A DNA stretch of 64,000 bases from Cotesia glomerata (taxonomy: Eukaryota > Arthropoda > Insecta > Hymenoptera > Braconidae): contig NC_058158.1 in NCBI RefSeq assembly GCF_020080835.1, forward strand, positions 26,554,305-26,618,304. Direction: 5' to 3'. How positions within the stretch are numbered: the first letter of the stretch is position 1; each line of letters starts with the position of its first letter. Under the pieces are notes generated by a model, which saw only the letters and a program-made list of their open reading frames with translations, was not told where the DNA came from and ran no database searches. Made by a program: the position numbers and the translations under genes. Of this stretch, positions 50,681 to 63,200 are shown piece by piece.

Positions 50681-51627
50681 CCTTTTTAATATTTTAAACT
50701 ATAGAAAATGTAAAATAAAACGACCTAAAAGACGTAATTAACTTCTTAAATTTCAAGATCAATTAATAATATTGATTAACTAATAAAAATAATTAATGTC
50801 GTAACCCAGTTTCTGTAAATAACTACTCTATTAAAGCAGATTAAATTATTCAAGTGTCTGTTAATGAAGAAATTTAAAATGACCGTAAAGTAATTATTAT
50901 ACCAGGTTATGTATTTCTGAAAACAAAGAACGATTTTGTCTTCAGTATTTATTCAGCCTCAGTTAACTCATAACCGCAGTTACCGCCGGCAAACAGTAAG
51001 TAATCAAGCTATACAGTGTATATATGTTTTATTTGGATCACAATGGATAATACTGCTGGGATTAAATGCCCTTATGCTGATGGAATCACAATGAGAAACG
51101 TGCTATCAACAAACTTTACTGATTTTCATTTATTTTTATTTCAACTTATACAATATTTATAGTTTTTTTGCCTTCAATTATCAGATACTTATTGAATTTA
51201 ATGAATAAATTTTTTACTTCTCATGCGTCATCATTTTTTTAAGAATTAATTAAATTTATTGTCTTTGAGAAATAATTCTTGCGTGTAAAAAAAATTGTAA
51301 ATTGATAAAATTTCTTTGTCTTAATTTTTTTTTAACAATATTGTCTCAGTGCATGAGTAAGATACTTACTGAGCATAAGATAGGAGCAGGGAATCGTGCA
51401 TGTAACCTTCATGAGCAAATATTTAGTGTCAAAACGGATTCTTGATCGATGAACTAAATATATGAAACTCGGCAAATTGTTTAATAATATTTCAATTTTT
51501 GAATTAATTGATAAAGTTTGAATTGTAGTAATTGTATAAACTTATATTTTATAATCCTCAACTTTATTTCTAGTGATAAAATGGTTTATTTATTTATTAT
51601 TTACTATTAATTGTTTTAAAATTATAT

Positions 51628-52116
51628 GGGGTCAATTGAACCAGCAATCCCAGGGACGATTGAACCATACGGAGAAGCATGGGACATGCGCGCGCATCTT
51701 GACTCGACGTGAAAAATACTCAAGGAAATAACCTAACAATTTGATAAACTAAATTTATAATGAAAATTATTTTTAAATTGATTTTTAATTTATTAAATAT
51801 AATATAATATATGTGTTTTAAAAATGTGCTACAGTAATATTAGCAAGTAACGATTAATATGTTATTTATTAAAAGTTCGGGTTTGAGTTATAAATGTTAT
51901 TGGTTCAATTGCCTCCGAGCGGGGGTCAATTGAACCATTCGACGCGTTTGGATAAATTAATAATTTTTAAAAATTCACGTTGTTTATTAACTAGTTTATG
52001 TATTGATAATGATAGTAGACTTAATAAACTACCATTCCAAGAAAAAAAAAATTATTATTTAGTTTTAATTCGAATAGTAAAAAATTACTAAACTTTTTTT
52101 GGTTCAATTGACCCCC
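51628..52116. mobile_element. MITE with GGGGTCAATTGAACC termini
   Basis: GGGGTCAATTGAACCA at 51628 and TGGTTCAATTGACCCCC ending near 52117 are inverted repeats. An inner inverted pair near 51900-51940 uses the same words. The ends resemble other G-run-led elements here in style, but the sequence is distinct. Confidence 0.65.
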
Positions 52117-53607
52117 TTCTCCCCTACTACCGGTGTAGGCGGTATAATTTTGTGGTGTTAAAATACCGGTGTAAAAACGGTGTAAATGCTAGATAATCCA
52201 ACTCTAATTGGAGGATAAATATTGAAAAGTTCGCGAAGTATAAAATTAAATTTTATTATCGTCTACTTATAATTTTAATATTAGTAACTAATCAATTTCT
52301 TTGAAGGAAATAAACTAATAAAAAAAATTTTTCTTTATGAAAGATTGGTTGAATTTTAATCTTAATTAAATTTTAAGAGGTATTAGTCACGAAGATTAAG
52401 ATTTTATATGAAATCATTATAATGAAATTCTTATTTGATAAGAATTTGTTAAGACTCTTCTTTCAAGTTTGAATATTGAAGAAATTTTTTTGGATTTCAA
52501 TTATCAACTAATTTTTTAGACTAATTAATAAATTAACTTTAATACTTTACTCTATGAATACACTGGATGTTAAGAAACGTAAACAACACTATACAATACG
52601 AGGAAAAATTGAAAGTTGAATATAGTATCAAAAAGTAAGCAGTAACCCCAATGAGGCATATACTATAGTATCCCCACACAATGTATTATTCTCACAATTT
52701 AATTGAGTATTGATCTGAGCAAAATAGCGGTATTCTGATTATCACAATTAGTAAATACTTTTTTTCCAGTTTTATATCCAAATATTAAAATCATGTACTA
52801 AAGTTAATGGTAGCAAAGTATTTACTCAGATAAACTAATATTAAAAAAGTTTGGAGAATCCAATAGTGCATGCCTCATAACGCCCATTCATTTTTTAAGA
52901 AAAAAATAAATTGTGTAATTGATTAAGAAAAAAAAAATAATAGTTTCGTAATTTCTTACAGAGTATTGTTTATTTATTTTCAATATCGGCGCCCGTTTTT
53001 CTTGTCATATCTGCGTAACATGAAATGGTTTTAGAAAGTATACTTAAACCATCTTATATATAAGATGGTTTAATTCAAGTGTTTTCTCGATTTAAATCTA
53101 CTTATATTATTGTATAAGTGCAATATGGTTGTGATATAGGCATTTGAAAATCACAAAATTGCTTAACCTTGATGAGTCGAGTATAAAGTACAATCTCACG
53201 CACTTCGTGCTATGAGGCGTGCAATAGTCTTGAAATTATTAATGCGATTATTTTTATATTTTAATGTTTTTCTTTTTTTTTTTAAATCACTTGTAAGTAT
53301 CTTTTTATTTTACTTGAATTTTAATGATAAAAAAGGGGAATGAAACCTCATCTTATGAAAAAAATAACTTTCCGGATTAAACGAAAAGTGGATCTAAAAA
53401 TTTTCTAAAATAGCCTATACAACGGATTTGAACGGGACTTGGCGCTTGACTCTATCAAGTCTGTGGATATATGTGTCTAAATCCACTTTTTTTGCTCCAC
53501 AAAAATAAAAAGTAAATAGTTATTTTTGATACATATACGGAAGAATATGTTAGAAATTCTAACAGATATGAAGCGACGTCACGAGACAAACGCAAAAGTT
53601 AAACGTG

Positions 53608-53853
53608 CACTGATAAAAAAATTAACTTGACTCAAGAGCCAAAATCTTGAACCAAGAATACCATTTTCAAGAAAATAAAATTCGTGACTCAAGAGAATAA
53701 ATTCGTGAGCCAAGAAATTATTGTTGATTTAAGTAAATTTTTCTTGTCTCAAGAATTTATTCTCTTGACTCAAGAAAATCATTTTCTTCAAAATGATATT
53801 CTTGGTTCAAGATTTTGGCTCTTGCATGAGTCAAGTTAATTTTTTTATCAGTG
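53608..53853. mobile_element. Near-perfect palindromic MITE (CACTGATAAAAAAATTAAC ends)
   Basis: A 246-bp element with inverted arms of about 100 bp built from CTTGACTCAAGAG and TTGAACCAAGAA words. The two arms are almost identical, so it is young compared with degraded relatives near 24.6 and 33.5-33.9 kb. Confidence 0.8.
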
Positions 53854-53950
53854 GGAGAAAAAAAAACTTGAAAGAGTCTAAAGTGTTTGAAATTCGAGTA
53901 TATTATTAATTAAAACAAAATATAATTTGTAGTATAGTATACCTTATCAG

Positions 53951-54193
53951 ATGTTAGTGCGACCACGTGGGGTGGAGGGTGCGGAGGTGGCCGAAAGTGC
54001 TGGCGAGGCCCTATTAGACGCGAGATTGCTCGCGGCTGGGCCTCACTGCACGTTATGAAACCTGGACTCGTTGCGTTCAGTCTGACGAGTCGTGGCGAAA
54101 TACGCCGAGCACCTTCTTTTTTTAACCATATACATCAAGACGACGACATCCGTGAATCAGAAGGTCAATTGCATGACCTCTTTCAAATGACTA
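53951..54193 (+). CDS. Candidate orphan exon in a GC-rich block
   Basis: A 243-nt stretch is preceded by a good acceptor (CTTATCAG) and followed by a strong donor (GTAAGC). One plus-strand frame is open throughout, giving about 80 residues including SLTSRGEIRRAPSFF and HQDDDIRESEGQLHDLF. An ATG at 54055 sits in that frame. I do not recognise the product. Caution: the minus strand also has open frames here with a possible donor (GATAAG then GTATAC), and GC-rich sequence has few stops by chance. It could be an exon of a gene beyond the window, a 5' exon of PLC-epsilon on the other strand, or non-coding. Confidence 0.3.
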
Positions 54194-54388
54194 GTAAGCT
54201 CTCTCGGCTTTTACTTTTCTCAATCCTTAAGATCTTTCTGCATCAGTTGTTTTTTTTCTGAAGATAAGAAAAAAAAATTTTTATTACGTTTCAACTCAAT
54301 ATACTGCTATTGCTATTGTATTTATCCAATTAAAAAGAAGAAAAATATTTGATTTTATATTTCGTTATCAGACTTATACTAGAGAACC

Positions 54389-55312
54389 TACACAGAAAAA
54401 AAAATAGGTGCTGCAACAGGATGCAGTTCTCTGGGAGCAACAGGATTTTCTTGGTGCAGCACCAAGACTGATCCTGTGAGAGCTACAAGATAAAATTAAA
54501 AATGTTAAATAACGTTTATTTTTAGCTACTTCACTCTGTATACAACAAGAGTAAATTCAAATGAAGAGTAAGTTTTCATTTCTGTTATTCAGAGTACCAG
54601 AGTGAATAAATCTAAGTAATTTTTAATCAATTAAAATAAGTCTCTTACATAAATTTTTTTTGGCCGGGATTAAAGAGATATTTTAATTGGAAAAAATAAT
54701 CAAATTTGTATCAATTTTAAATTAAAAAAAAAATTCTAATTTTTAAGAAAAATTCGAATAAAAAAAATCTAGAGATCGGTTGACCGCGCAGGCCAACCCT
54801 AGAATTTCCCGCTAAGTTTGAATTTGAAGCGCCTTGAAATGTGTTTTTTGGTTAATATTTGAGCTTTTCAGGCTTTAAGCACTGCTATTCACATTTTGAG
54901 CTCTTCGAGCTCAAAATTTATTTATTACACAACTTTAACTTTTGAATGCTTCGTTCGACTTTTATTTTCGCTTATTTTAATTGATTAAAACTTATTTGTA
55001 TTCATTCAGTCCGGTTTTCCAAGTGATAGAAATGAAAATGTACTCCAAATTCATTCCCGACTGAATACAGTGTAAATTGCTAAAAATGAACGTTATTTAA
55101 AATTTTTAATTTTATCTTTTAGCACCTACAGGAAAAATCCTGTTCCTGTCCCAACAAAATCCTGTTGCTGCAACAGGATTTTATTATGTTGCTTCCACAA
55201 TATCAGTCTTATTACTCCACCATGAAAATCCTGTTGCTACAACAAGATTTTATCCTGTTAGTCCCACAGGGCTGCATCCTGTTGCAGCACCTATTTTATT
55301 TTTTTTCGTGTA
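54389..55312. mobile_element. 0.9-kb fold-back element with GGTGCTGCAACAGGATGCAG arms
   Basis: The left end TACACAGAAAAAAAAATAGG runs into GTGCTGCAACAGGATGCAG. The right end is its inverse, ending TTTTTTTTCGTGTA. Inner arms pair again (AATAACGTT / AACGTTATT). The CTGCAACAGGA modules and the CAC-G-A-run ends show relation to the element at 29440-31013. Confidence 0.7.
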
Positions 55313-58300
55313 TATTATTAACAAAGTCTTTTATTGACGAAAAAATAATTACAGTTAAAATAATCTAGTTGCACAAAGACAAGATAAATTTATGACCGTT
55401 TCGCTTTATTATTTATTGTCATCCGAAAAAGGAATTATCTCTGTAAAATAAGTAAAATGAATTACAATATAACTTGAACCCGCATTTAGTATAAGTCTCA
55501 CGAACAACCCCTAAAGGATTACCTTTCCGTTCGTTTCTGATTTTATGCGTTTTCCATCGATAAAATTTACATTTTTTCAGAGCTCCGATTTCTCTTAAAT
55601 TTTACAATTCTCTTTATTCCTTCCAAGGATTATTTTACGACAATCTATGATGGAATGATTTCACATGCTGCTTTTCTATAATTCGAAGCTTTGCATTAGA
55701 GTATGTAGTTATTTTTTGATTTTTTGACATACACATTTATACGATCATTGGGATTTTGGAAAGTGACATTAATAGTCTGAAATTATGACACATTCTCAAA
55801 AAGTCCGAATATGCTGATATTTTACACAGAATCTTATTTTTTTACTAGAATCATTTTCATCAAAATAAATAGTGAAACATAAAAAGGTGTGACTATTAGT
55901 ATTTTTACTTTAGCTTCTGTTTAATAAATCGTATATTGTGAAAAAATTTTTATTAGCTAAAGGTATATTTGATGCAAGTTAAAGCTATTTTTTCCCCTAT
56001 GTCACAAGTGAATGTTATAGCGTAAATGATTCACCAGTGAAAGAAGTCATTTATTTTGTATAAAGATGTATGGATAGAATCACTTTTGGAGTAAATGGCA
56101 GTTTTATATTTTTTTTTTGAATTGAAATTTACATTCTTAGGTATTTTTTTATAGACGAGATGAATAATTAGTGATTATTTTTGAATAACTGAAGGAAAGT
56201 AATTTACTAATTATAAATATGATGTATTATCAAAAGCTCTGCTGTATTGCACAATGGATTTCTGATCAAGCTATGGGTATTTAATTGCGGTTTCAGAGTA
56301 TCAATAATGAAATTATTGATTTAATTAATTCCAGAATAATAGCATTTCAATATTGTTTCAATAGCTTGTTCTGTAAGAAAAAAAAAAAAAAAAAAAAAAC
56401 AAAACAAAAACAAAGTAATTATAAGTACGACATAATTATTTTTTTTTTATGATTTTAATTAGATAATTATTGTAATGGATGTTTTGTGAAATTTAATTAA
56501 TATTTTGTATTGAATACTATCTTCACAAAACATGAGAAGTAGAATTACACTGACTGACGTTCGAACGATTTTACCATTAAAATTTACGGCGAAAATTTTT
56601 TTTTGGTACTTTGTTTCTACTATTCAGAGTTGCGTTAATTAACATAATCAATGTTCTAAGTCTAACAATTGTAACGAATATAATTTCCATTCGGAGTAAT
56701 AATGTTTACCCAAGCGGATATACTAAACCTCAATTCCAACCTCGAAATAAGGTTGGGATAAGTGAGATACAAGATATTCAGTTACGGCTTAATAATGCAC
56801 TCGATATATACTTGAAAATCTCATTTTAAGTTACTAGCTGTACTGATTTTTCTTTTTGCGTGCAGAGAATTGAAGTGAGGTTGAAATTTCACCTCATTTT
56901 TACTTTTATAGCTTTTCTATCGATAAAGATTTGTGACGAAGGGATCATTGTTATCATTGAAGTGTGGATTATTACAGCCTTTTTATCATTGAAGTGTGGA
57001 TTATTACTGCCTATTAATAAATAATAGAAATAAAGAATACGGAAAATAGGGTGGGATCAGGTTCCTTCACCACAAGAGCCTATAAGTATATCGAAAAGAA
57101 TAATTCATATTATTCAAACTGAAAATCGAAGTCAGACGATTGTTCACGAAAACTTTACGTCCCTATGAATAAAAACAGCAACAGTTAGTTTTTTTTGTTT
57201 CTGTAACGAACTAACCGAATCATAAAATTCATTACTTTTAAGAACTATATATAATATATTATAAAGCGAAAATTAATATTTTTACTTGTAAATATTTCTA
57301 ATCAACAAACAATGAAATTTTTTAAAATCTTATTATTAAAATTGTACGATTTTGCTCAACATCTCTATTAAAATTTGTCAAAAGTAAAAAATTCTTTAAT
57401 TTTAATATAGTTTGTTTAGTTTTTGCAGCAACAAAAATCCTAATGCTGCTATTATATTTAAAAAGTAATTAAAAAATGAGTAAATATCACGCTTTCATTA
57501 AGTACACAGTGCTGAGACAAAAGTAAATGTTATTAAAACTTGAAAAAATTCATCTTCTTCGAATATACATTATAGTCATTAGAACATTTCTGTATTGAAA
57601 TGAATTTTAATGTGTCACAAGTGTTTTTTTTTCTTAATGAAAGAATAATTTTTTTATTATTATCACAAAAGACTAATTTATTATTGCTCGCGAATTATAT
57701 TATGTAAAATACATTTCTATAAAATTACAATCTACTTCATACATAAAAAATTTTTTTAAAAATATATAACACGTGCGCAATAAAAATAAGAACGTTTTTT
57801 TTTTTTTTTATTTGTTTGTACAGACTATTTCCTATTAAAATAATGATTGATAATACATTAAAATATGACCATAAATAATTGCGTTCTAGTTCATGTTTAA
57901 ATATTTTGAAGTTTTTTTGTAAAGTATACGATCAAAACTTAAATATGATAAACTAAACAATTTTTTATATTAATATTACATGATCTGATCTATTGATTAC
58001 TAAAATTCCAACTCAATTTTTCGGTAATTCTTAAAATTTCATTCCTGGTGACTCTGTATTTAAGTATTATGCGTTCATCAGTACATTACATGCATGATAC
58101 ATATGTACCGCAATGATCATGGGAGACCATAGGAATCTAGGTCAGTACAGTCCCCATTGTACTTGCGAACACCCTAAGCATAAACCGAGTCGTTGAATGT
58201 CTGAATGGAAAACATCCTAATTATTTCTGCTGAGACGTTCACCCAACCTGAACCGCCACATCAACCTCTGATCGAGATATAGATCACATATCTTAACCTA

Positions 58301-58700
58301 CACTCACACTGCTACTGAACGCAATTCAAATGAATTTCAGTTCGTTCTATATAAGAAAATTTTAACTGCGATAATCTCATTATTTATTATCATGTATATC
58401 GTACGGAAATAATAAATGAGGATATCATTAATGAGGTCAAACTAAAATCAAATTCTTAAATCAAACAGTGACTGAAGAAAGAAGGTCATTAGTTTTCATT
58501 TGAAGCAGTAATAATATGATACAGTTGATGATATAGTTTATATTTTTTATAATTATGATTCACTACATTTTTGCTTTGATTAACTATACTGGAAAAAAGT
58601 GCCATTTGGCAGCCGAAATGGAAGTAGATTTCCAATTTAAATAAAGTCACAACACTAATAATACAAATACTTCAATCACATTGATGAAATTCCTTCTCCC
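55313..58700. other. AT-rich region without supported genes
   Basis: Contains an A-run (about 56378-56399) and a two-unit tandem repeat (56951-57015). 58090-58340 is less AT-rich but has no supported frame. Confidence 0.4.
56951..57015 (+). repeat. Two-copy tandem repeat, ~33-bp unit
   Basis: The unit TATCATTGAAGTGTGGATTA then TTAC(A/T)GCCT occurs twice in direct succession. Confidence 0.8.
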
Positions 58701-58739
58701 TAAAATAAAAAGAATGCAATAGTGAAATTTTAGTAAAAG

Positions 58740-59060
58740 CCAAACGGTATAGTTGGGAGCGCCCTACGTTGCGCAGTAGTGGAGTGCGCTGACATATTTC
58801 ATAACCTTCTAAAATGACAAACAGAATTATTTTTCTTGCTCTCCTAGCCGAAAGTACGCTCTTCCTGGCAGCAATTTACTCCAGGAAGAGCAACTTTTAT
58901 GGCCTGCTCTAACGCATGCGCGCTACGCATTTTCTGACTCGGCAGCACAGAACCTCGCTTTCTTTCGCATTTTCGTGGCGCGACCGGCCTATACAGCGAG
59001 TTTCAACTGTATATATAACAGTCACAACATCGTCTGTATGTAACATGTCAGCGCATGAAC
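58740..59060. other. GC-rich islet with hairpins and a TATA-like word
   Basis: CpG-containing sequence in an AT-rich setting. Inverted pairs CTCTTCCTGG/CCAGGAAGAG and GCGCA/TGCGC are visible, and CTGTATATATAACAG lies near 59005. No long frame. It may be a promoter or a mobile-element end. Confidence 0.3.
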
Positions 59061-59474
59061 TAACCAAAAAATTTCAAAAAAATAAAAATAATTTTTAACT
59101 AGATCATTGTTAATGAACTATTTAATAATAATACTGCACAAATAATTTATATAAAAAGTTTAAAAAATAAAACATAATAGTTTTGTGAATTTTATTTGCT
59201 TTTTTTTATATTTTGATAGTTAGTAAAGCAATGTTTATAAAACGATCCATGTACTCTACAAACTTGTAATAATTTAATTTCAATCTTTCTTAGCCGTCGA
59301 ATTCTAATTAAAAACTAATTTTTAATCAACTTAAAAAAATAAATTCTGTAATTAGAATGAGTTTAAATATTTGTGACAAATTCTGTGCATGATATCACTC
59401 TTAATCAGAGCATTTGTTAGTAAAGTTTAAAATAACATTTTTTTTCAATTTATTAACTTTTATTTTTTTTTTTT

Positions 59475-59640
59475 TTATACCCGCCCCGACCAGCAAAGCC
59501 TCGGCTTTGCAAAAGTCGGGCGGCGCCCCCCTCACGCCCGGCAAAACCTCGGCTTTGCCTCGGTTTTGCAAAACCCCTTCCGCGGGGTTGCGTACTTTCG
59601 GCTGGAGAGCAAAAAAAATAGTATACAACCCATGACCAGA
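59475..59640. other. GC-rich module with repeated CCTCGGCTTTGC words
   Basis: Repeats of CCTCGGCTTTGC and the pair CCCGAC/GTCGGG create several small hairpins. The block ends AAAAAAAATAGTATACAACC. The same ending occurs in the module at 60045-60258. Confidence 0.4.
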
Positions 59641-60044
59641 ATGTTGGATACCCTGACGTATGTGATATGCTATTGTTACTCATCCATATTATTAAAAATA
59701 TATGAGGACAATTAAGTTTCCAGTTTATTTATTTAAGGAAATAGGTTTTTTTTTTTGTGAAATTAAATTTCGTTAGAACAGTTTTGTATTTATGGTTTTT
59801 CAAGGTTCATTTGCAGTGACTGTTAATTAAATTTATTAGTTGAATATATTGTGATAAGTAATAAGTTATCGGAATACATTAAAAACACCCCATTTAACAC
59901 AAAATAAAATTTGTTTTCGTTTATTTATCTTTTCTTGTGCATATACGGTAGTGATTTTATGTCCAATATTTATTGATATAATTAAAAAAATAAGATAATT
60001 TTGTGACGACCATATTTTTATTTTACAAATAATTTTTCTCACCT

Positions 60045-60258
60045 CCGGGCGGAAAGCGTCAACTTTCGTCCCGCTGCGCTAAACGAAAATTCCGCTTTCC
60101 GCCTCGGTCGAGGAGAAAAATAGTATACACACCACGGGCAGTAAATAAGAAAGCCTCAGATCACATGTTTATTGACCTCGGCTTCGCCTCGGACAACAAT
60201 TACATGTGATCTGAGACATTTCTTATTTTACTGCCCTAGATGTGTAATATACTATTTA
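60045..60258. other. GC-rich module followed by a long near-perfect hairpin
   Basis: A GC-rich block with GGCGGAAAGCG / CGCTTTCCGCC inverted words leads to AATAGTATACACACC. From there to 60258 an inverted repeat of about 60-bp arms (GGGCAGTAAATAAGAAA, CTCAGATCACATG and inverse) encloses a GACCTCGGCTTCGCCTCGG loop. MITE-like, but of no family I know. Confidence 0.5.
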
Positions 60259-63200
60259 TTTGTAATATAAGTTCTATTATTATTTTATTTCTATTATAAT
60301 ACTATTCTTATTTGTCATATACAATTATTGTTGGCAATATAAATTCGTTCTGCCACATTTATTTATTAAATTATCAATGCTAAATCGTAAAAAAAAATTA
60401 ATAAGCAGACTGCCAAAAATTTGTTATAGTCTCAGAACGCTCCTGTAGAGTTGTGAGAGGTAAATAACGTTTAGCTCTCAGAGCTCAACGATGTAGAGTT
60501 GCAGGAGCCAAACGGTATTGTTACTATAAGAATACGTTAACCTACTGGAACTTTTTACAACTAACTAACTACTATAGAGTTCCTATAGCAAAATTGTTTT
60601 CTCCGTGTATAATACTTCATCGCAAAGTGCGTCATCTAAGACTAAAATTTTTGGATGAAGAAATTTTTCTCTTCATCCAAAAGTTTTATGTTCTTGTTTC
60701 AAGAGTGAATTTTGAAATAAGAATAAACTTTTGAAGGTAAAAATTTTTTTAAATCAAGTTAGGTTTTCTCAATGTACTTGTCACGAAACGTGAGAAGAAT
60801 ATCATTTAATTAATTCTGAAAAAAGATTATTATCTCTAACATATCTACGATTGATTTGAACTTCCTTGCAGTAATTGTGTCATAAAACCAGTGAGTATAA
60901 ATAATTCAAAATCTTTTTGTTATTCACGGTTGATTTTTTATGGAATTTAATCAATAATGCTGTTGTTTTTCAAATTTGCAGTTGAAAATATTTATCAATT
61001 TTGTCAGCTCGAAAACATGCTGCAGAAATACATTGAATCATATTTTTGAGTATTATGTAGTAAATAAAAACGATTCTGAAATGGATAACTTATCAGACGA
61101 CTCATTAACGAAATGACTGCATCAAATATTTATTGGATTCTCTAAATATCCACGGTTAGAATATTTATGTATTTTGTATAGCAGTTACTAATCAATAAAG
61201 CTAATCACTTATTGAGTATAAAAAGATGGTAAAATGTGATGAAATTGAAAAATAACAAAAAGATATTCAATTACAATAAATATTTACTCGCTTCTCGGGT
61301 AAAACATTTCAGAATCAGATATGAAGAGTGAAATGAAAAAATTTCGCAGTTAAAAATTATGAAAATAAATCTGTAGTAAAAATTATTATTTCAGAATTAA
61401 ATTACAACTTTGAAGGTTATTTTCAGTATTTTAATTGCAAAAATGATTAAAAAAACTGGCGAGCAATAAAAATTAAATTTTCTTGAAATTAAATTTTTCA
61501 ATAAAATATTTGAAATTTAATGTTAGTAATATGATGATCAGGTGACTATTAAAATATTGAGAAAAAATGATTGTTTTAATTCTTGCATTAAGAATTTATA
61601 ATTTTTTTTTTTTTTTAATAAAATAAATTCAACATACATTTAACTAAAATTGAGAATTTTTTTTATTGAAATCAACATCTATTTAATCTATTGAACAATT
61701 ATTAATTGGTAAATATTTATTTATTTATTTATGAATTTTAACCATGCAATTTTTACTCACTGTGATAAATTATGATGTACATGTTTAAATTACGAATCGA
61801 ACATATTGATTTTAATAACTGAAATGAATTAAGGTAAACAAATATTTATTCGTATGTAAAAATCAATATGTAAAATGCAGTTATCGAAATTGCGATGAAA
61901 AAATCCATGAAAATACATTTTTCATTCTCATTCTAGGGGTGATTTATTAAACTCGAAATATTTAAGACCAGAATTCAATTCTAGTTACATTTTATAAAAC
62001 AGAGCTGTTAAATAACCTTGCCTTTTGTTAAACTTATGCCTTTATTTTAAATAGAATCTACAATTCAACGCATCTATAAATACGGCAGTAATTATTGTAA
62101 GTAATGTCTATATAGTTCACAAAAGCCCTATAAAGTTCGACTGTTCATAGTTGAATAATTTAGTAACAACTTTTGGTTCCGGTTCCTTTTTCACTTGATG
62201 AAAACCAAGTTAGTAAAGAAAAATATTAAATTTTAGTTGAAAATTGAGGTGAAATATTATAAAAAAAAAAAAATTAAATTTGTGAATTTTCTGATCTTTA
62301 AACTTGTGATTCAATAAAAGATTGTGTCTTGTTTACAGAATTAGGTACAATATAAATTAAACAATAGAATCTTTTCAATGGAAGCATCACGAATTTGTAA
62401 ACACAATGTACTTTGGAGAAGTTTGTTTAACATTTGATCACCACAAAATGTTATAGAAGTAAGTTGTTACTGAAAGAACCAAATATCATTGAAACAGTCA
62501 TACAGATATATGTATAAATATAAATATGTATGCATTTGGCTTGAATAGTTCTCATGTACGATGTTCAATCAAGTTTCAAATGAGTTAGTTGTTATTCGCC
62601 ACAAGCGACATGCATCGTGCATTGATGTATTGTGTGTCTTTAGTTTTTGAGTTTACGTTCACTATTTCATTGAAATATAAGCTAACTTTATACTTATTTG
62701 ATAGTTGATAATAATCATACTAATGACAACGTTTATCAAAGTTAATATAATTTTGATTATTATAACTACGTATAACTTTTATGAAATTATAATTATAAAT
62801 GTGTTGATAATCCGGCATACTATTAAGTTATTGGTGGTTTAATGAAATTAATTAGATGTGTACAATTTTGTTTTTGAGGCGAATATTAGTATTTAACGTA
62901 AATTATAATAATAGCTTATCAAAAACTTTTAAGGAAAATTGTATGGAATGATTTTATACATTAGAAATTATTCAATAAAAATTTATACCCTGTAATCTTT
63001 AAATATAAGAAAATAAAAAAAATATGAAATTTATACTCCGAAAAACTTTGTTTTTTTTTTTTTTAATTTTTAGAAAATCATTGATCTTGAGTATGAAAGT
63101 TATAAGAAAAAAATGGAAAAAACAAAACATTTAATTAATTTGATCAGCTCAATCAGAAATATTCATTATTTTCATTCAAGAAATAAAAATGAATCTTGAT

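Noticed and set aside
59401..59683. Overlapping frames on both strands at 59.4-59.7 kb
   Set aside because: The frames arise from GC-rich CCTCGGCTTTGC repeats; both strands and several frames are open, with no codon signal.
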